NCBI RefSeq assembly: GCF_000732195.1
Contig: NZ_JNNU01000023.1
Coordinates: 1-64,000 of the forward strand
Length of the DNA stretch: 64,000 bases
Source of the DNA: Neorhizobium vignae
GTDB lineage: Bacteria; Pseudomonadota; Alphaproteobacteria; Rhizobiales; Rhizobiaceae
Direction: 5' to 3'
In this document: one piece after another, positions 26,849 to 36,624 of the stretch
Position numbering within the stretch: position 1 is the stretch's first letter
How the letters are laid out: every line of letters begins with the position of its first letter
Translations under genes and position numbers: made by a program
The notes under the pieces: model-generated
Database searches by the model: none
What the model saw: only the letters and a program-made list of their open reading frames with translations
Told to the model about the DNA's origin: nothing

Positions 26849-26941
26849 GATCTGGTTCCGTTCGATTGTTTGGTTGTGAATCCCGCGGGGCGGCAGGCCG
26901 GTGCGCCGTGCCTGATCAGCTGATGCCGCCGCTGGTTTCGA

Positions 26942-28255
26942 TCAGTGACGGCGAAGCAAAGCCGCGATCCGTTGATTTGTGATCAGGTAAACAATGCCTG
27001 TCAGGACGCTCGCCAGGGGCACGATCAACAAGCCCAGCCCGAGACCGTTCGGAATATCAGCTGCTGTTGCAGCGTCACTGACGATGCCGACGATCAAGGG
27101 GCCAAGGGCAGGTCCGGCAAGACCGGATGCAATCATGACGAGGCTGGTCGCCTGTGCCTGACGTCCCGGACCAGCGATCAGATGCGCGGCGCCGAAGCCC
27201 CATGGCAACATGAACGAAAATGAGAGCATTCCCGGGACAAAAAGCGCAATGGACATCCAGCCAGTCGGTGCAAAGAGCGCCGCAGTTGTCGTGACACTGG
27301 CAATCAGGAACAGAATTGCCGGGGGACCTAGCACCTTGCCGGTGCCTGAACGAACGGCGTGATCAAACCAGCGTCCACCGCCCAAAGTCCCGATAATCCC
27401 CATCAACCCCTGCAACATGCCGAACGAAACGCCGACCTCTGTCGCTGTAAAACCGTACGTGCGAATTAAAAACGGTATGGAGAAGGCATAAAATGGCGCT
27501 CCTGCGAAGCCCAGGAAAACGGCGCCGGTGAACAACCAGCGGAACGGCGGGGATGACAACATGTCAAGGCTGGTCCGCAGAAAGGGTTCGTCGCGAGAAG
27601 CTGTACCTGGAAGCGGTGGCGTGGAGCCGGCAACAAGAATGGTCAACAACCCGATCAAGATGCCGATGGCTCCAGCACCCATCAAAACGATACGCCAGCC
27701 AAATACGTCTGCAATCGCGCCGCCTGCCGCAAACCCCACCATGGTGCCGAGTGGGATGCCCATTGCGAATAGACCGATTGCAAGACCCCGCCGCTCGATG
27801 CCAATTTTACGGACGATGAGAGCATGGCCTGCGGGAACCGCACCGGCCTCGCCGAATGCGACGCCGAAGCGTGTGAGTGCCAGGAACATGAAACTGGCGG
27901 CAAAACCGCCGAGCGTCGTCATGACGCTCCAGATCAGGACGCAGGACACCAGTACGAGCCGGGGAGATCCCCGATCTGCCGCACGGGCAAGCGGTAATGA
28001 GAGTAGTGCGTAGCAAACCGCAAACGCAATACCAGTGAGTAGCCCCATCTGGGTGTCGGTCAGCGACAGGTCTGCTTTGATCTTTTCCGCCAGGATGAAC
28101 GGCAGTATTCGATCGATCTGCGAGACCGCGTTGATCAGCAGAAGGACGATGCATATTGCGGCCATGCGCAGGCCTTTTACGTGTTCCCCGTTGGACACAG
28201 AGGGCGGCGCTCGTGTCTTTGCAGGGTCTATTGACCGGGCGACAATTTCTGTCAT
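26942..28255 (-). CDS. MFS transporter
   Basis: This 437-residue protein has about 12 hydrophobic segments. The first is MAAICIVLLLINAVSQIDRI, followed by the typical LTDTQMGLLTGIAFAVCYAL and the loop LARAADRGSPRLVL (the cytoplasmic motif between helices 2 and 3). It resembles the Spinster/hexuronate-like branch of the major facilitator superfamily that moves organic anions or lipids by proton symport or antiport. The cargo is unknown. It is divergent from the AraC gene at 28361, its likely regulator, and may be co-transcribed with the aldo-keto reductase at 25799. Confidence 0.88.
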   Translation of the reverse strand: MTEIVARSIDPAKTRAPPSVSNGEHVKGLRMAAICIVLLLINAVSQIDRILPFILAEKIKADLSLTDTQMGLLTGIAFAVCYALLSLPLARAADRGSPRLVLVSCVLIWSVMTTLGGFAASFMFLALTRFGVAFGEAGAVPAGHALIVRKIGIERRGLAIGLFAMGIPLGTMVGFAAGGAIADVFGWRIVLMGAGAIGILIGLLTILVAGSTPPLPGTASRDEPFLRTSLDMLSSPPFRWLFTGAVFLGFAGAPFYAFSIPFLIRTYGFTATEVGVSFGMLQGLMGIIGTLGGGRWFDHAVRSGTGKVLGPPAILFLIASVTTTAALFAPTGWMSIALFVPGMLSFSFMLPWGFGAAHLIAGPGRQAQATSLVMIASGLAGPALGPLIVGIVSDAATAADIPNGLGLGLLIVPLASVLTGIVYLITNQRIAALLRRH

Positions 28256-28360
28256 CTTGAGGTCACTCCTCGCTTGGTTGCACCCTTAAGCTAGATGGAG
28301 TGTCCAATGGCTAGAATGCCCGAACCTTCAAGAAACTTGCCTATTCCTACAGGAGAAGCG

Positions 28361-29341
28361 ATGATGCCGGCGAGCCGCCACGTATTGCCGTGGCCCGTGA
28401 AACAACCGGAGCCCCGCTTGAATACGCCATTGCTCTCTGCAGTATCGGCCTACATCGAAGACCAGGGTGGCGGGCAAGGCCTGTTCCCGACGGCCATAGA
28501 AGGCTTCAACATCGTCCGCTCGTTTCAGTCGATGATGCCCATGCGAAACATCTACCGGCCGTCGCTATGCGTGGTACTGGAGGGTGCGAAGGAGTTGCAG
28601 TTTGGCGACGAACATCTCAACTATCGAACCATGGAGTGCTTGGTCGTCAGTATCGGGGTCCCGGCAACCGGAAGGATCGTTGAGGCCAGTGCTGCAACGC
28701 CTTATGTCGGCGTCATGGTCGACTTCGATGTCGCAACTGTGCGCGAAGTTCTCGAACAATTGGATACACCACCAGCGCAGTCCGACACGACCGGTCCTTG
28801 CGCTTTCGTCGCCAAAGTGGACCAACCGCTAGCGGATTGTATTCTCCGCCTGGTTCGACTGCTGGCGACTCCGAAGGCAATTCCGATCCTGGCGCCTTCG
28901 ATCGTGCGCGAGATTTGTTATTGGCTGTTGAGCGGCCCGCACGGCGGTGAGATCTGCAAACTCGCGTGCCCGGAATCAAACATCGAACGTGTGGTAAGGG
29001 CCGTGTCGATGCTGCACACCAACTTCGCGGACACTTTGCGCGTCGATCAACTCGCGGATGTTGCGCGAATGAGCCCGTCGTCGTTTCACCAGCACTTCAA
29101 GGCACTGACCTCGATGACGCCGCTCCAGTTCCAGAAGCAATTACGCCTGCTTGAGGCGCGCCGCCTCATGGTCACGCAGGCGGCCAACGTCGCCGAAGCT
29201 GCCTACAAGGTCGGCTACGAGAGCGCGTCGCAATTCAGCCGAGAATATTCAAGAGCTTTTGGCATCGCGCCCAAACAGGATGCTCTGAACCAACAGCGCC
29301 TCCACAACGCCTACGCAAGCCGCACCGTACGACCCGTGTAG
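28361..29341 (+). CDS. AraC family transcriptional regulator (AraC_N type)
   Basis: This 326-residue regulator has an N-terminal AraC_N domain (IVRSFQSMMPMRNIYRPSLC, VVLEGAKELQFGDEHLNYRT, CLVVSIGVPATGRIVEASAA). Two C-terminal helix-turn-helix units follow: LRVDQLADVARMSPSSFHQH and VAEAAYKVGYESASQFSREY. This group often controls an adjacent aldo-keto reductase or SDR with a transporter. The ATG at 28361 is preferred because ACAGGAGAAGCG stands just before it; ATG 28295 has no such site. It is divergent from the MFS gene. Confidence 0.88.
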   Translation: MMPASRHVLPWPVKQPEPRLNTPLLSAVSAYIEDQGGGQGLFPTAIEGFNIVRSFQSMMPMRNIYRPSLCVVLEGAKELQFGDEHLNYRTMECLVVSIGVPATGRIVEASAATPYVGVMVDFDVATVREVLEQLDTPPAQSDTTGPCAFVAKVDQPLADCILRLVRLLATPKAIPILAPSIVREICYWLLSGPHGGEICKLACPESNIERVVRAVSMLHTNFADTLRVDQLADVARMSPSSFHQHFKALTSMTPLQFQKQLRLLEARRLMVTQAANVAEAAYKVGYESASQFSREYSRAFGIAPKQDALNQQRLHNAYASRTVRPV

Positions 29342-29556
29342 GCTCATCAGCGAGCGTTTGCCGCAGCCGAGCAACCGAAAAAGCTGAAGTCGACAAGCAT
29401 GTCCGCGGCTGGGAATCATCAAGCAGGTATTACGACTCCCAGGGTGGCAAGCCTCGGTCGGCTGACCCGTTCTGCGCGCAGTCTCGTTCCTGAGAAGGTG
29501 AGCCGGAAATCAAGCCAATCCGCGTTCGGCATCTGACGCTCCAGGAGGATTACCGT

Positions 29557-29764
29557 CGCATTCCATCAACCGACACGACGGTGAGAGCGGATCATGAAAG
29601 GTTTCAAATCAGCCCGGCATCTCCAGGGTTTCGTCTCCATTCATGACCCCGCTGCCAATCTCTTGCGTATTCCACGTCACGATATTCCATCCGACCATCA
29701 CCGCGAACTCAGAACTGCAGCGATGCAAATGTGGAACGAAATCGCACGCCTGAACGCCGCGTGA
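29557..29764 (+). pseudogene. IS6-family transposase remnant (C-terminal end)
   Basis: The last 56 codons from 29594 read MKGFKSARHLQGFVSIHDPA, then RHDIPSDHHRELRTAAMQMW and NEIARL, the C-terminus typical of IS6-family transposases. Just upstream the same frame reads HQPTRR, a stop codon, ERI. Intact relatives have Arg in place of that stop, so a nonsense mutation is present. The DDE catalytic core is absent. No terminal inverted repeats were found. The 250 bases before it hold no gene. Confidence 0.65.
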
Positions 29765-29800
29765 GCGATAGCGGTGAGCGAGACTTTTCACCCTAGCGCT

Positions 29801-30721
29801 TTAACATTGCGTTGCCCCATCGCGGGGGTCTTGCTCCAAAACTTCCTTGAGGCTGGCAACGAAAGTCTGCGCAGCAAGTGAGAGGGGGCGGCGTTTGGGG
29901 ATGATCATTCCCACCGAGACCGGAATACGCGGCTCGAACTGGCGCACGGCGATGTGGTCGAACTCATTGGCATCCCAAACCGAGAAATGATCGACGAGGG
30001 CCACCCCGCGCCCTCTCTCCACGAGGCGCCGGATAAGCTGGCTCTGGTTCGAGATCAGGCTGTTCGAAGGCCGAACGCCTTCGTCGGAAAGGGATCGGAA
30101 GATCGCCGCGCCAAACGGAACCGAGCGCGGATAGGTCACGAACGGCTGGTCGGCGATGTCGCTGGCAAGGATGATGCGATGTTTTGCGAGGTTGTGATCG
30201 GTTGGCATGATGCAGACCATGGAGGAGGTTTTGAGCGTCTGCGTCATCAGGTCGGCCTCATGCTCGGGATGGTGCACCAGGCCGAAATCATAATTCCCGC
30301 GGCTGACATAGGTGTGGATCTTGTCGGAGTCGAGCAAGTCCACCTGGACCTGGACCCCGGGATATAGATTGTTGAAACGCTCGATAGCCATCGGGATCAG
30401 GGCGGTGCTGAACGCTGAAAGTATGCCGATATTTACATAGCCTTGCGACATGGTGGTGAGATCGAGAGACAGGTTCTCGAACAGCACTAGTTCGTCCATC
30501 AGCCGCGTCGCATGCGCGAAAAGCAGCTCTGCCTCGGGCGTCGGGCGCAGCCGGCCGGCACTGCGCTCGAACAGTTTGACGCCCGCAAAATCCTCAAGCT
30601 GCTTCAACGACTTGCTCGCGTTGGGCTGCGTCGTATGCAGCACAAGTGCCGCCTCCGTGACCGAGCCTGTTTTCATGAAGGCGGCCAGGGTGTCGAGATG
30701 GCGCAACTTGATCCGGCGCAT
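29801..30721 (-). CDS. LysR family transcriptional regulator
   Basis: This 306-residue LysR protein starts MRRIKLRHLDTLAAFMKTGS. Its helix-turn-helix is VTEAALVLHTTQPNASKSLK with FERSAGRLRPTPEAELLFAH. The effector domain contains NIGILSAFSTALIPMAIERF and GRGVALVDHFSVWD. It differs in sequence from the three paralogs in the first 8 kb. The ATG at 30721 follows GGAGATC; an upstream ATG at 30790 adds an unlikely extension. It is divergent from hyuA by 140 bases and is the likely regulator of the catabolic operon 30862-41721. Confidence 0.9.
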   Translation of the reverse strand: MRRIKLRHLDTLAAFMKTGSVTEAALVLHTTQPNASKSLKQLEDFAGVKLFERSAGRLRPTPEAELLFAHATRLMDELVLFENLSLDLTTMSQGYVNIGILSAFSTALIPMAIERFNNLYPGVQVQVDLLDSDKIHTYVSRGNYDFGLVHHPEHEADLMTQTLKTSSMVCIMPTDHNLAKHRIILASDIADQPFVTYPRSVPFGAAIFRSLSDEGVRPSNSLISNQSQLIRRLVERGRGVALVDHFSVWDANEFDHIAVRQFEPRIPVSVGMIIPKRRPLSLAAQTFVASLKEVLEQDPRDGATQC

Positions 30722-30861
30722 GATGGATCTCCAGAGTATGCCAAAAGGGAATGGAAAGCTCGAATAATTGAATTTTACAAGATGCGCCATGTCTTTCTAG
30801 GTTGCTGGTCATTACAGGACAGGCGGAAGCGGAAGCCGACGCCCAAAGCACGAAGATTATC

Positions 30862-32907
30862 ATGGGCAACATCAGGGTTGGCATCGATGTCGGCGGGACC
30901 TTCACGGATTTCACCGTACTCGACGATGAAACGGGCGGCATGCGCCACTTCAAGGTGTCCTCGACACCGCATGATCCTTCCGAGGCGATCGAGATCGGCA
31001 TTGCCGGCTTTGCCGAGCGCGGCCTGCAGGCCTCCGACGTGGTCCATTTCGGTCATGGCACGACGGTCGCGACCAACATGGTCATCGAGCGTCGCGGCGG
31101 CAAGACGGGCCTCCTCACCACCGAAGGCTTCCGGGACGTTCTGGAAATCGGGCGCCAGACCCGCCCCGACCTGTTCGACATGAGCATCCGCAAGCCCTAT
31201 CCGCTGGTCGTGCGTCCGCTGCGCCTGGAAGTCGCCGAGCGCCTCGGTCCCGGCGGTGAAGTCATCGTTCCTCTCGATGAAGCCGGCGTGGAAGACGCTG
31301 CAAGGCGTTTCAAGGCAGAGGGTGTCGACGCCATCGCCATCGGCTTCCTGCATTCGTATCGCAATGCCACCCATGAGCGGCGCGCAGCCGAGATTGTCCG
31401 CAAGCATCTGCCGGATGTCTTCATCAGTCTGTCGAGCGACGTGCTGCCGGAATTCCGTGAATACGAGCGCATCTCCACCACTGTGATGAACGCCTATCTG
31501 ATGCCACGCATGGACGGCTATCTCGATCGCTTCATGAAACGCTCGCGCCAGGCAGGCATCGAAGCGAGGCCTTATACCATCCATTCCAATGGCGGCCTGA
31601 TGTCAACCGAGACGGCGCGCAAATATCCGGTGCGGACCTGCCTGTCGGGGCCTGCGGCCGGTGTCGTCGGAGCAGCGCTCGTTGGCAAGGCGGCGTCCTT
31701 TCCCGACATCATCACCTATGACGTGGGAGGCACTTCCACCGACATCGCTCTTATCGCCGGCGGCAAGCCCGCCTATTCGGCCGACCGTGATGTGGCCGGA
31801 TATTCGATCCGTTGCGCCATGGTCGACGTCAGCGTCATCGGGGCAGGCGGAGGCTCCATCGCCTGGCTTGACGATGCCGGCGGCCTCAAGGTCGGCCCGC
31901 AGAGCGCGGCGGCGGTTCCAGGTCCGGCTGCTTACGGCAACGGCGGAACGGATGCAACGATCACGGACGCTAACATCGTCCTCCAACGCCTGAACCCGGT
32001 TGCGCTGCTTGATGGAGCCATGCCGGTCAATCGCGAGGCAGCGCTGAGTGCGATCAGCGCGGTTGCCGAAAAGATCGGCCGCAGCGTCGAAGACACCGCT
32101 TGGGGCATTATCCGGATCGCCGTCGCCAACATGGCGCGTGCCATCCGCGCCGTGTCGATGGACAAGGGCCACGATCTCAAGCAGTTCGCGCTGATGGCCT
32201 TCGGCGGCGCAGGCCCCCTGCATGCCTCGCTGGTTGCGGCAGAAACCGGCCTCGACACTGTCATCATCCCGGAATCGCCCGGCACCATGTGCGCCCGCGG
32301 CGTGCTTTTGTCGGACGTTACCCGCGATTTCGTCTCAACCCAGATCAAGCGGGCCCAGGGCGAAGGCTGGACCGAAATCACGATAGCCCTCGGGGGCCTT
32401 GAAAAACAGGCCAGGGAATGGCTTGAGGCGGAGACCATCCCCGACGACAAGTGCGCGGTGCAGCACATCGCAGAAGCCCGCTATGCAGGCCAGAACCACG
32501 AAATTCGTGTCGAAGGCATCCTGTCGAGTGCGGAGGATTTCGCGGCTCGTTTCGCCGAAGCCCACCGCATCGTCTACGGTTATGCGCTGGACAATCATCC
32601 GGTCGAGATCGTCAACCTGCGTGTCCAGGCGATCGGCCACGCCGGTCTGCCGCTGCAGACGGTGGAAAGCGCTTCCGGCACCATGGCGGATGCCAGGACT
32701 GGCGAGCGCGACATGTATGTGGGCCCGGAAGGTGGCTGGAAAACTGTGCCAATCTACAAGCGTGCGCTGATGCCGCAGGGGGAAAAATTCGTCGGCCCAG
32801 CCATTGTCGAGGAACCGACCTCCACCGCCTATGTGCTTCCCAATCAGACCGGCGTCGTCGACGCCTATGGAAACCTCATCCTCAGCTTTGTGAAGGACCG
32901 TGCGTGA
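30862..32907 (+). CDS. hyuA: Hydantoinase/oxoprolinase family protein, HyuA-like subunit
   Basis: This 681-residue protein has the ATPase-fold features of the HyuA/5-oxoprolinase family: VGIDVGGTFTDFTVLDDETG at the N-terminus, HGTTVATNMVIERRGGKTG, LSGPAAGVVGA and YDVGGTSTDIALIAGGK. Family members cleave hydantoins, 5-oxoproline or related cyclic amides, or carboxylate acetone or acetophenone, using ATP and a HyuB partner. The partner gene follows with a 1-base stop/start overlap. The neighbours argue for a cyclic-amide sugar conjugate, but this is inference. ATG 30862 is preferred over 30802 because the conserved domain begins right after it. Confidence 0.85.
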   Translation: MGNIRVGIDVGGTFTDFTVLDDETGGMRHFKVSSTPHDPSEAIEIGIAGFAERGLQASDVVHFGHGTTVATNMVIERRGGKTGLLTTEGFRDVLEIGRQTRPDLFDMSIRKPYPLVVRPLRLEVAERLGPGGEVIVPLDEAGVEDAARRFKAEGVDAIAIGFLHSYRNATHERRAAEIVRKHLPDVFISLSSDVLPEFREYERISTTVMNAYLMPRMDGYLDRFMKRSRQAGIEARPYTIHSNGGLMSTETARKYPVRTCLSGPAAGVVGAALVGKAASFPDIITYDVGGTSTDIALIAGGKPAYSADRDVAGYSIRCAMVDVSVIGAGGGSIAWLDDAGGLKVGPQSAAAVPGPAAYGNGGTDATITDANIVLQRLNPVALLDGAMPVNREAALSAISAVAEKIGRSVEDTAWGIIRIAVANMARAIRAVSMDKGHDLKQFALMAFGGAGPLHASLVAAETGLDTVIIPESPGTMCARGVLLSDVTRDFVSTQIKRAQGEGWTEITIALGGLEKQAREWLEAETIPDDKCAVQHIAEARYAGQNHEIRVEGILSSAEDFAARFAEAHRIVYGYALDNHPVEIVNLRVQAIGHAGLPLQTVESASGTMADARTGERDMYVGPEGGWKTVPIYKRALMPQGEKFVGPAIVEEPTSTAYVLPNQTGVVDAYGNLILSFVKDRA

Positions 32908-34532
32908 TGCAGCAGCACGTTAAACCAACACGCGAGTTCGACGCAATCGAAATGGAGGTCTACTCCAACCGGTTCATGTCGATCACAGACGAGATGGGGC
33001 TCAGCCTCGTTCGTTCGTCCTTCTCCACCAACATCAAGGAGCGCAAGGACTGCTCCGTTGGCCTGTTCGATGGTAAAGGGCGCCTGGTCGTCCAGGCATC
33101 GCACATCCCCGTTCATTTGGGGTCGCTGCAGGGCGGCGTAGCGGCTGTGCTCGAGAATTACAGGCTCGAGGACATCAAGCCGGGCGATGCGTTCATCTGC
33201 AACGATCCCTATCTGGCGGGCGGATCGCATACGCCGGATATCTCCATCCTCACGCCCGTCTTCTATCAAGGCCGCCTTTGCTTCTTCGCCGCCAATCTAG
33301 GTCACCATTCCGACGTTGGCGGCGGCGTGCCTGGCTCCTGTGATCCGAGCCAGACCAGTATCTTCGCGGAAGGCCTGCGTATTCCCGTGCTGAAGATCGC
33401 GCGCGAGGGCGTGCTCGATGAGCAGATCGTCAAACTCATCAGCACCAACAGCCGCGATCCACTGGAGCGCATTCTCGACCTCAAGGTACAGATCGCCACC
33501 AACGAGATCGGCCAGCGGAAGCTGGTGGCCCTTGCCGACCAGTTCGGCATCGCCACCGTCGAGGAGGCGATCGACGATCTGATCGCCTATTCGGAAAGCC
33601 GGCTGCGCAAGCGCATCAAGGAGATGCCGGACGGCGTCTATAAAGGCGAAGCCTTCATCGACGGCGATGGCATTGGTTTCGATCCCTGCCGTATCCAGGT
33701 CGCCATCAACGTGAAAGGCGAGGGGATCACCTTCGACTTCACTGGCACCGACAGTCAGGCGCGAGGCGCGGTCAATATTCCCAAGACCGCCCTCGACGCC
33801 ACCTGCTATTACACCATCAAGGCGCTCCTGGACCCGTCGCTTCCGCCGAATGAAGGCATGGCGTCGCCGGTCACCATCATTGCCGAGGAAGGCACGTTGG
33901 TACGGCCGAAATTCCCAGCAGCCGTCGGCATCCGCTCGACAAGCTGCCAGCGCGTGGTGCGCGCCATCTTCCAGGCGTTCGCCGATGTTCTGCCCCGGGA
34001 AAAGGTGTTCGCCTCTTCTGCCGACATGAATGCGACCATGATCTTCTTCGGGCCCCACAAGACCCGCGAAGGCAGCTTCGTCTATCTGGAAACGGTTGGC
34101 GGCGGTGCCGGCGCGAGCCTCGATCACGATGGCATGAACGGCATTCAGGTTCACATCACCAACACATCGAACCTGCCGGCCGAAGCGCTCGAAATCGAAT
34201 ATCCGCTGATGGTCCGTCGTTATGCGCTCGCCGACGGGTCGGGTGGCAAGGGTCACACCGCGGGCGGGATGGGCATTGTTCGCGAGGTCGTCGCCATGAC
34301 GGACGGCATACGGGCCAACGCATCCTGCGAGGGACTGCGTACTCCAGCCGACGGCGTCTTTGGCGGCGGACAGGGCGAGGTTGCGCGGCTGAAATTCGGC
34401 ACTGCCGACGGCACTGTGACCGAATACGACATCTCGATCACCAATATCCCTATGAACCGTGGCGACAGCCTGTTCCTGCAAACGCCGGGCGGCGGCGGCT
34501 TCGGTCGCGCGCCTGAACTGATTGGAGAATAA
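32907..34532 (+). CDS. hyuB: Hydantoinase B/oxoprolinase family protein, HyuB-like subunit
   Basis: This 541-residue protein shows the HyuB signature segments IEMEVYSNRFMSITDEMG, SHIPVHLGSLQGGV, CNDPYLAGGSHTPDI and FFAANLGHHSDVGGGVPGS. It ends with the glycine-rich QTPGGGGFGRAPE. The length is usual for a separate B subunit. HyuA and HyuB form a complex for ATP-driven opening of a cyclic amide or a related carboxylation. The ATG overlaps the hyuA stop by 1 base; the SIS-domain gene follows after 7 bases. A longer open frame upstream is only hyuA read out of frame. Confidence 0.87.
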   Translation: MQQHVKPTREFDAIEMEVYSNRFMSITDEMGLSLVRSSFSTNIKERKDCSVGLFDGKGRLVVQASHIPVHLGSLQGGVAAVLENYRLEDIKPGDAFICNDPYLAGGSHTPDISILTPVFYQGRLCFFAANLGHHSDVGGGVPGSCDPSQTSIFAEGLRIPVLKIAREGVLDEQIVKLISTNSRDPLERILDLKVQIATNEIGQRKLVALADQFGIATVEEAIDDLIAYSESRLRKRIKEMPDGVYKGEAFIDGDGIGFDPCRIQVAINVKGEGITFDFTGTDSQARGAVNIPKTALDATCYYTIKALLDPSLPPNEGMASPVTIIAEEGTLVRPKFPAAVGIRSTSCQRVVRAIFQAFADVLPREKVFASSADMNATMIFFGPHKTREGSFVYLETVGGGAGASLDHDGMNGIQVHITNTSNLPAEALEIEYPLMVRRYALADGSGGKGHTAGGMGIVREVVAMTDGIRANASCEGLRTPADGVFGGGQGEVARLKFGTADGTVTEYDISITNIPMNRGDSLFLQTPGGGGFGRAPELIGE

Positions 34533-34539
34533 AACTATC

Positions 34540-35586
34540 ATGGCTCTCGAAAACCTGACGCCAAGCGACGAAGAGATCAAGTCCGCCCCGAACCCGAATT
34601 ACCTCGAAGGTGACTATCTGAAGGGCGTCCTGGAGATGACCTTCCGCGACGGCAACCCGCTGGCAGAAAAGCTGGTGGAGGACATCTTCTCTTCGCGTGA
34701 AATCGACACCGTCTATCTGGTCGGCGCCGGCGGCTCGAATTCTTACATCGAACCGATCAAGTACATCCTCGACAAGTATTGCGACTTGCGCATCGAGCGC
34801 ATCAACTCGACCGAGTTTGAAACGCGCCGCCCCAAGCCTGTTAACGAGAAGGCTGTCGTGCTTCTTACCTCGCATAACGGCGAGACCGAAGACACTGTGG
34901 TTGCTGCCCGCTGGGCCAAGACCACCGGCGCGGTTACAGTTGCGCTCACCTCCGGCCACGAAAGCGGTCTGGCAAAAATCTGCGACTACCTTCTGCCCTA
35001 CAGCAAGGAGCTGCCGGGCATGCCGAAGACGATGATCGCTTATCTTTTCGCCGCCTACCTGCTAAAGCACCTCGGCAACCCGGTCGGCGCGCAACTGGTG
35101 CGTGACATCGAAGCGATGCCGACCAAGCTTCACGACATCAAGGATGCCGAGCGCGAGCGTGGCATGGAACTCGCCCGCCGCTACAAGGACGAGAACATCT
35201 ACTACGTGCTCTCCAGTGGTATCCTCTCGGGCCTCAATTATCAGTACTCGATCTGCATCTTCAACGAAATGCTGTGGCTTGATGCATCCGATATCCATTC
35301 GGGTGAATTCCGCCATGGTCCGTTTGAAGTTGCCGATCCGGAGATGGCTTATGTATTCCTGATGGATAATGGCGAGAACCGCAAGATCGACCAGCGCGCG
35401 CTGAAGTTCACCCGCCGCGTCACCGACAAGATCATCACTTTTGACGCCGGCCGATACGAAAACGTTTCGCCGCTGCTGTCGCCCTTCGTGATCGGCGTCA
35501 CCTGGTACTGGTTTGCCCACACGCTGTCGGTCTTGCGCGAACATCCACTGTCCGTTCGCCGCTACATGTGGAAGGTCGATTACTGA
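34540..35586 (+). CDS. SIS-domain sugar-amine deglycase (FrlB-like)
   Basis: This 348-residue protein has two SIS domains. The first has VYLVGAGGSNSYIEPIKYIL and TSHNGETEDTVVAARWAKTT; the second has YYVLSSGILSGLNYQYSICI and the conserved SGEFRHGPFEVADP. It resembles FrlB/GfrF-type deglycases, which split phosphorylated Amadori compounds (fructosamine 6-phosphates) into glucose 6-phosphate and an amine. A PfkB kinase of the FrlD type follows. The start is ATG 34540, after TTGGAGAATA, just behind hyuB. Bound substrate and stereochemistry are not deducible from the sequence. Confidence 0.8.
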   Translation: MALENLTPSDEEIKSAPNPNYLEGDYLKGVLEMTFRDGNPLAEKLVEDIFSSREIDTVYLVGAGGSNSYIEPIKYILDKYCDLRIERINSTEFETRRPKPVNEKAVVLLTSHNGETEDTVVAARWAKTTGAVTVALTSGHESGLAKICDYLLPYSKELPGMPKTMIAYLFAAYLLKHLGNPVGAQLVRDIEAMPTKLHDIKDAERERGMELARRYKDENIYYVLSSGILSGLNYQYSICIFNEMLWLDASDIHSGEFRHGPFEVADPEMAYVFLMDNGENRKIDQRALKFTRRVTDKIITFDAGRYENVSPLLSPFVIGVTWYWFAHTLSVLREHPLSVRRYMWKVDY

Positions 35587-35719
35587 TGATCAGGCGCCCA
35601 CCCGCATGGTTGTTTCTGCCGCGCGCGAGTTCGTCGTGGTTCGGCACGGCATCGCCGCCGCAGGCGGGCGCTTTCTCCGGCGCACCCTATGTCTTTCATG
35701 AAAAGAAGGGGACCGAATA

Positions 35720-36613
35720 ATGATCACGCCCGACACATCTTTCAACACGTTCAAGGTGCTGGGGCTCGGCGATAACGTTGTCGACCGCTACCTCAACACC
35801 GGTAAGATGTATCCTGGCGGAAATGCCCTGAACTTTGCTGTCTATGCAAAGATGCTTGGGGCCGATGCGGCATTTCTGGGTACTTTCGGCACCGATGCCG
35901 CCGCGCGGCATGTTCAGGCAACGCTTGAAGCGCTTCGCGTGCCGGCAACGCACAGCCGTGTTTTCGAAGGCGAAAACGGCCACGCGGATGTGCGTGTCGT
36001 CGACGGAAACCGCGAGTTCGTGTTCTCCAATAAAGGTGGCGTAACCCGGGAAAAACCGTTCACGCCAAGCCAAGGCGACATCGCCTACCTCTCCGCCTTC
36101 GCACTGGTGCACACGAGTTGCTACAGTCACCTCAACCGGCATCTCCCGCTACTGAAGAATGGCAGCCGTCTGCTGTCCTATGATTTCTCCTACCGCTGGC
36201 AGGTCGAGGACCTAATCGCGCCGGTCACGCCGCACCTCGATTTCGCCGCCCTGTCGGCAGGGGATGTCGGGCGCGACCGCGCATTGGAAGCGCTGCGCGA
36301 GGCGGTCGGGCATGGCTGCGGCTTGGCTCTCGCGACGCTCGGGCCAGAGGGCGCTGTTGCCTATAATGGCAAGGACTTTGTGTCCGTTGCACCCGTACCC
36401 ACCGATGTCGTCGACACGCTCGGCGCAGGCGATGCATTCATCACCGCGACGCTGCTAACGCTGGTTGCCGGTGGCTGGAAGCGCGGCGAGCACGTGGGGC
36501 GGCAGGCCATCCAAGCAGCGATGAAAAAGGGCTCGGAATCTGCCGCCGAGATCTGCCGGATCGAGGGCGCGTTCGGCTATCCGGCACCCATCCAATCGCA
36601 AATCACGGCTTGA
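35720..36613 (+). CDS. PfkB family carbohydrate kinase (FrlD-like)
   Basis: This 297-residue ribokinase-fold sugar kinase has the N-terminal VLGLGDNVVDRYLNTGKMYP, the substrate-binding PGGNALNFAVYAKMLGADAA and the ATP/catalytic motif VVDTLGAGDAFITATLLTL with the catalytic Asp. The N-terminus and the context beside a FrlB-like deglycase fit fructoselysine 6-kinase (FrlD)-type enzymes, which phosphorylate the sugar part of Amadori compounds before deglycation. AAGAAGGGGACCG precedes the ATG. The 133 bases before it hold no credible gene. The ABC transporter genes follow directly. Confidence 0.82.
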   Translation: MITPDTSFNTFKVLGLGDNVVDRYLNTGKMYPGGNALNFAVYAKMLGADAAFLGTFGTDAAARHVQATLEALRVPATHSRVFEGENGHADVRVVDGNREFVFSNKGGVTREKPFTPSQGDIAYLSAFALVHTSCYSHLNRHLPLLKNGSRLLSYDFSYRWQVEDLIAPVTPHLDFAALSAGDVGRDRALEALREAVGHGCGLALATLGPEGAVAYNGKDFVSVAPVPTDVVDTLGAGDAFITATLLTLVAGGWKRGEHVGRQAIQAAMKKGSESAAEICRIEGAFGYPAPIQSQITA

Positions 36614-36624
36614 TCGGAGGCGCG

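Noticed and set aside
33297..34580. 427-codon open frame on the minus strand
   Set aside because: It is the antisense shadow of hyuB in GC-rich DNA and its translation has no family motifs.
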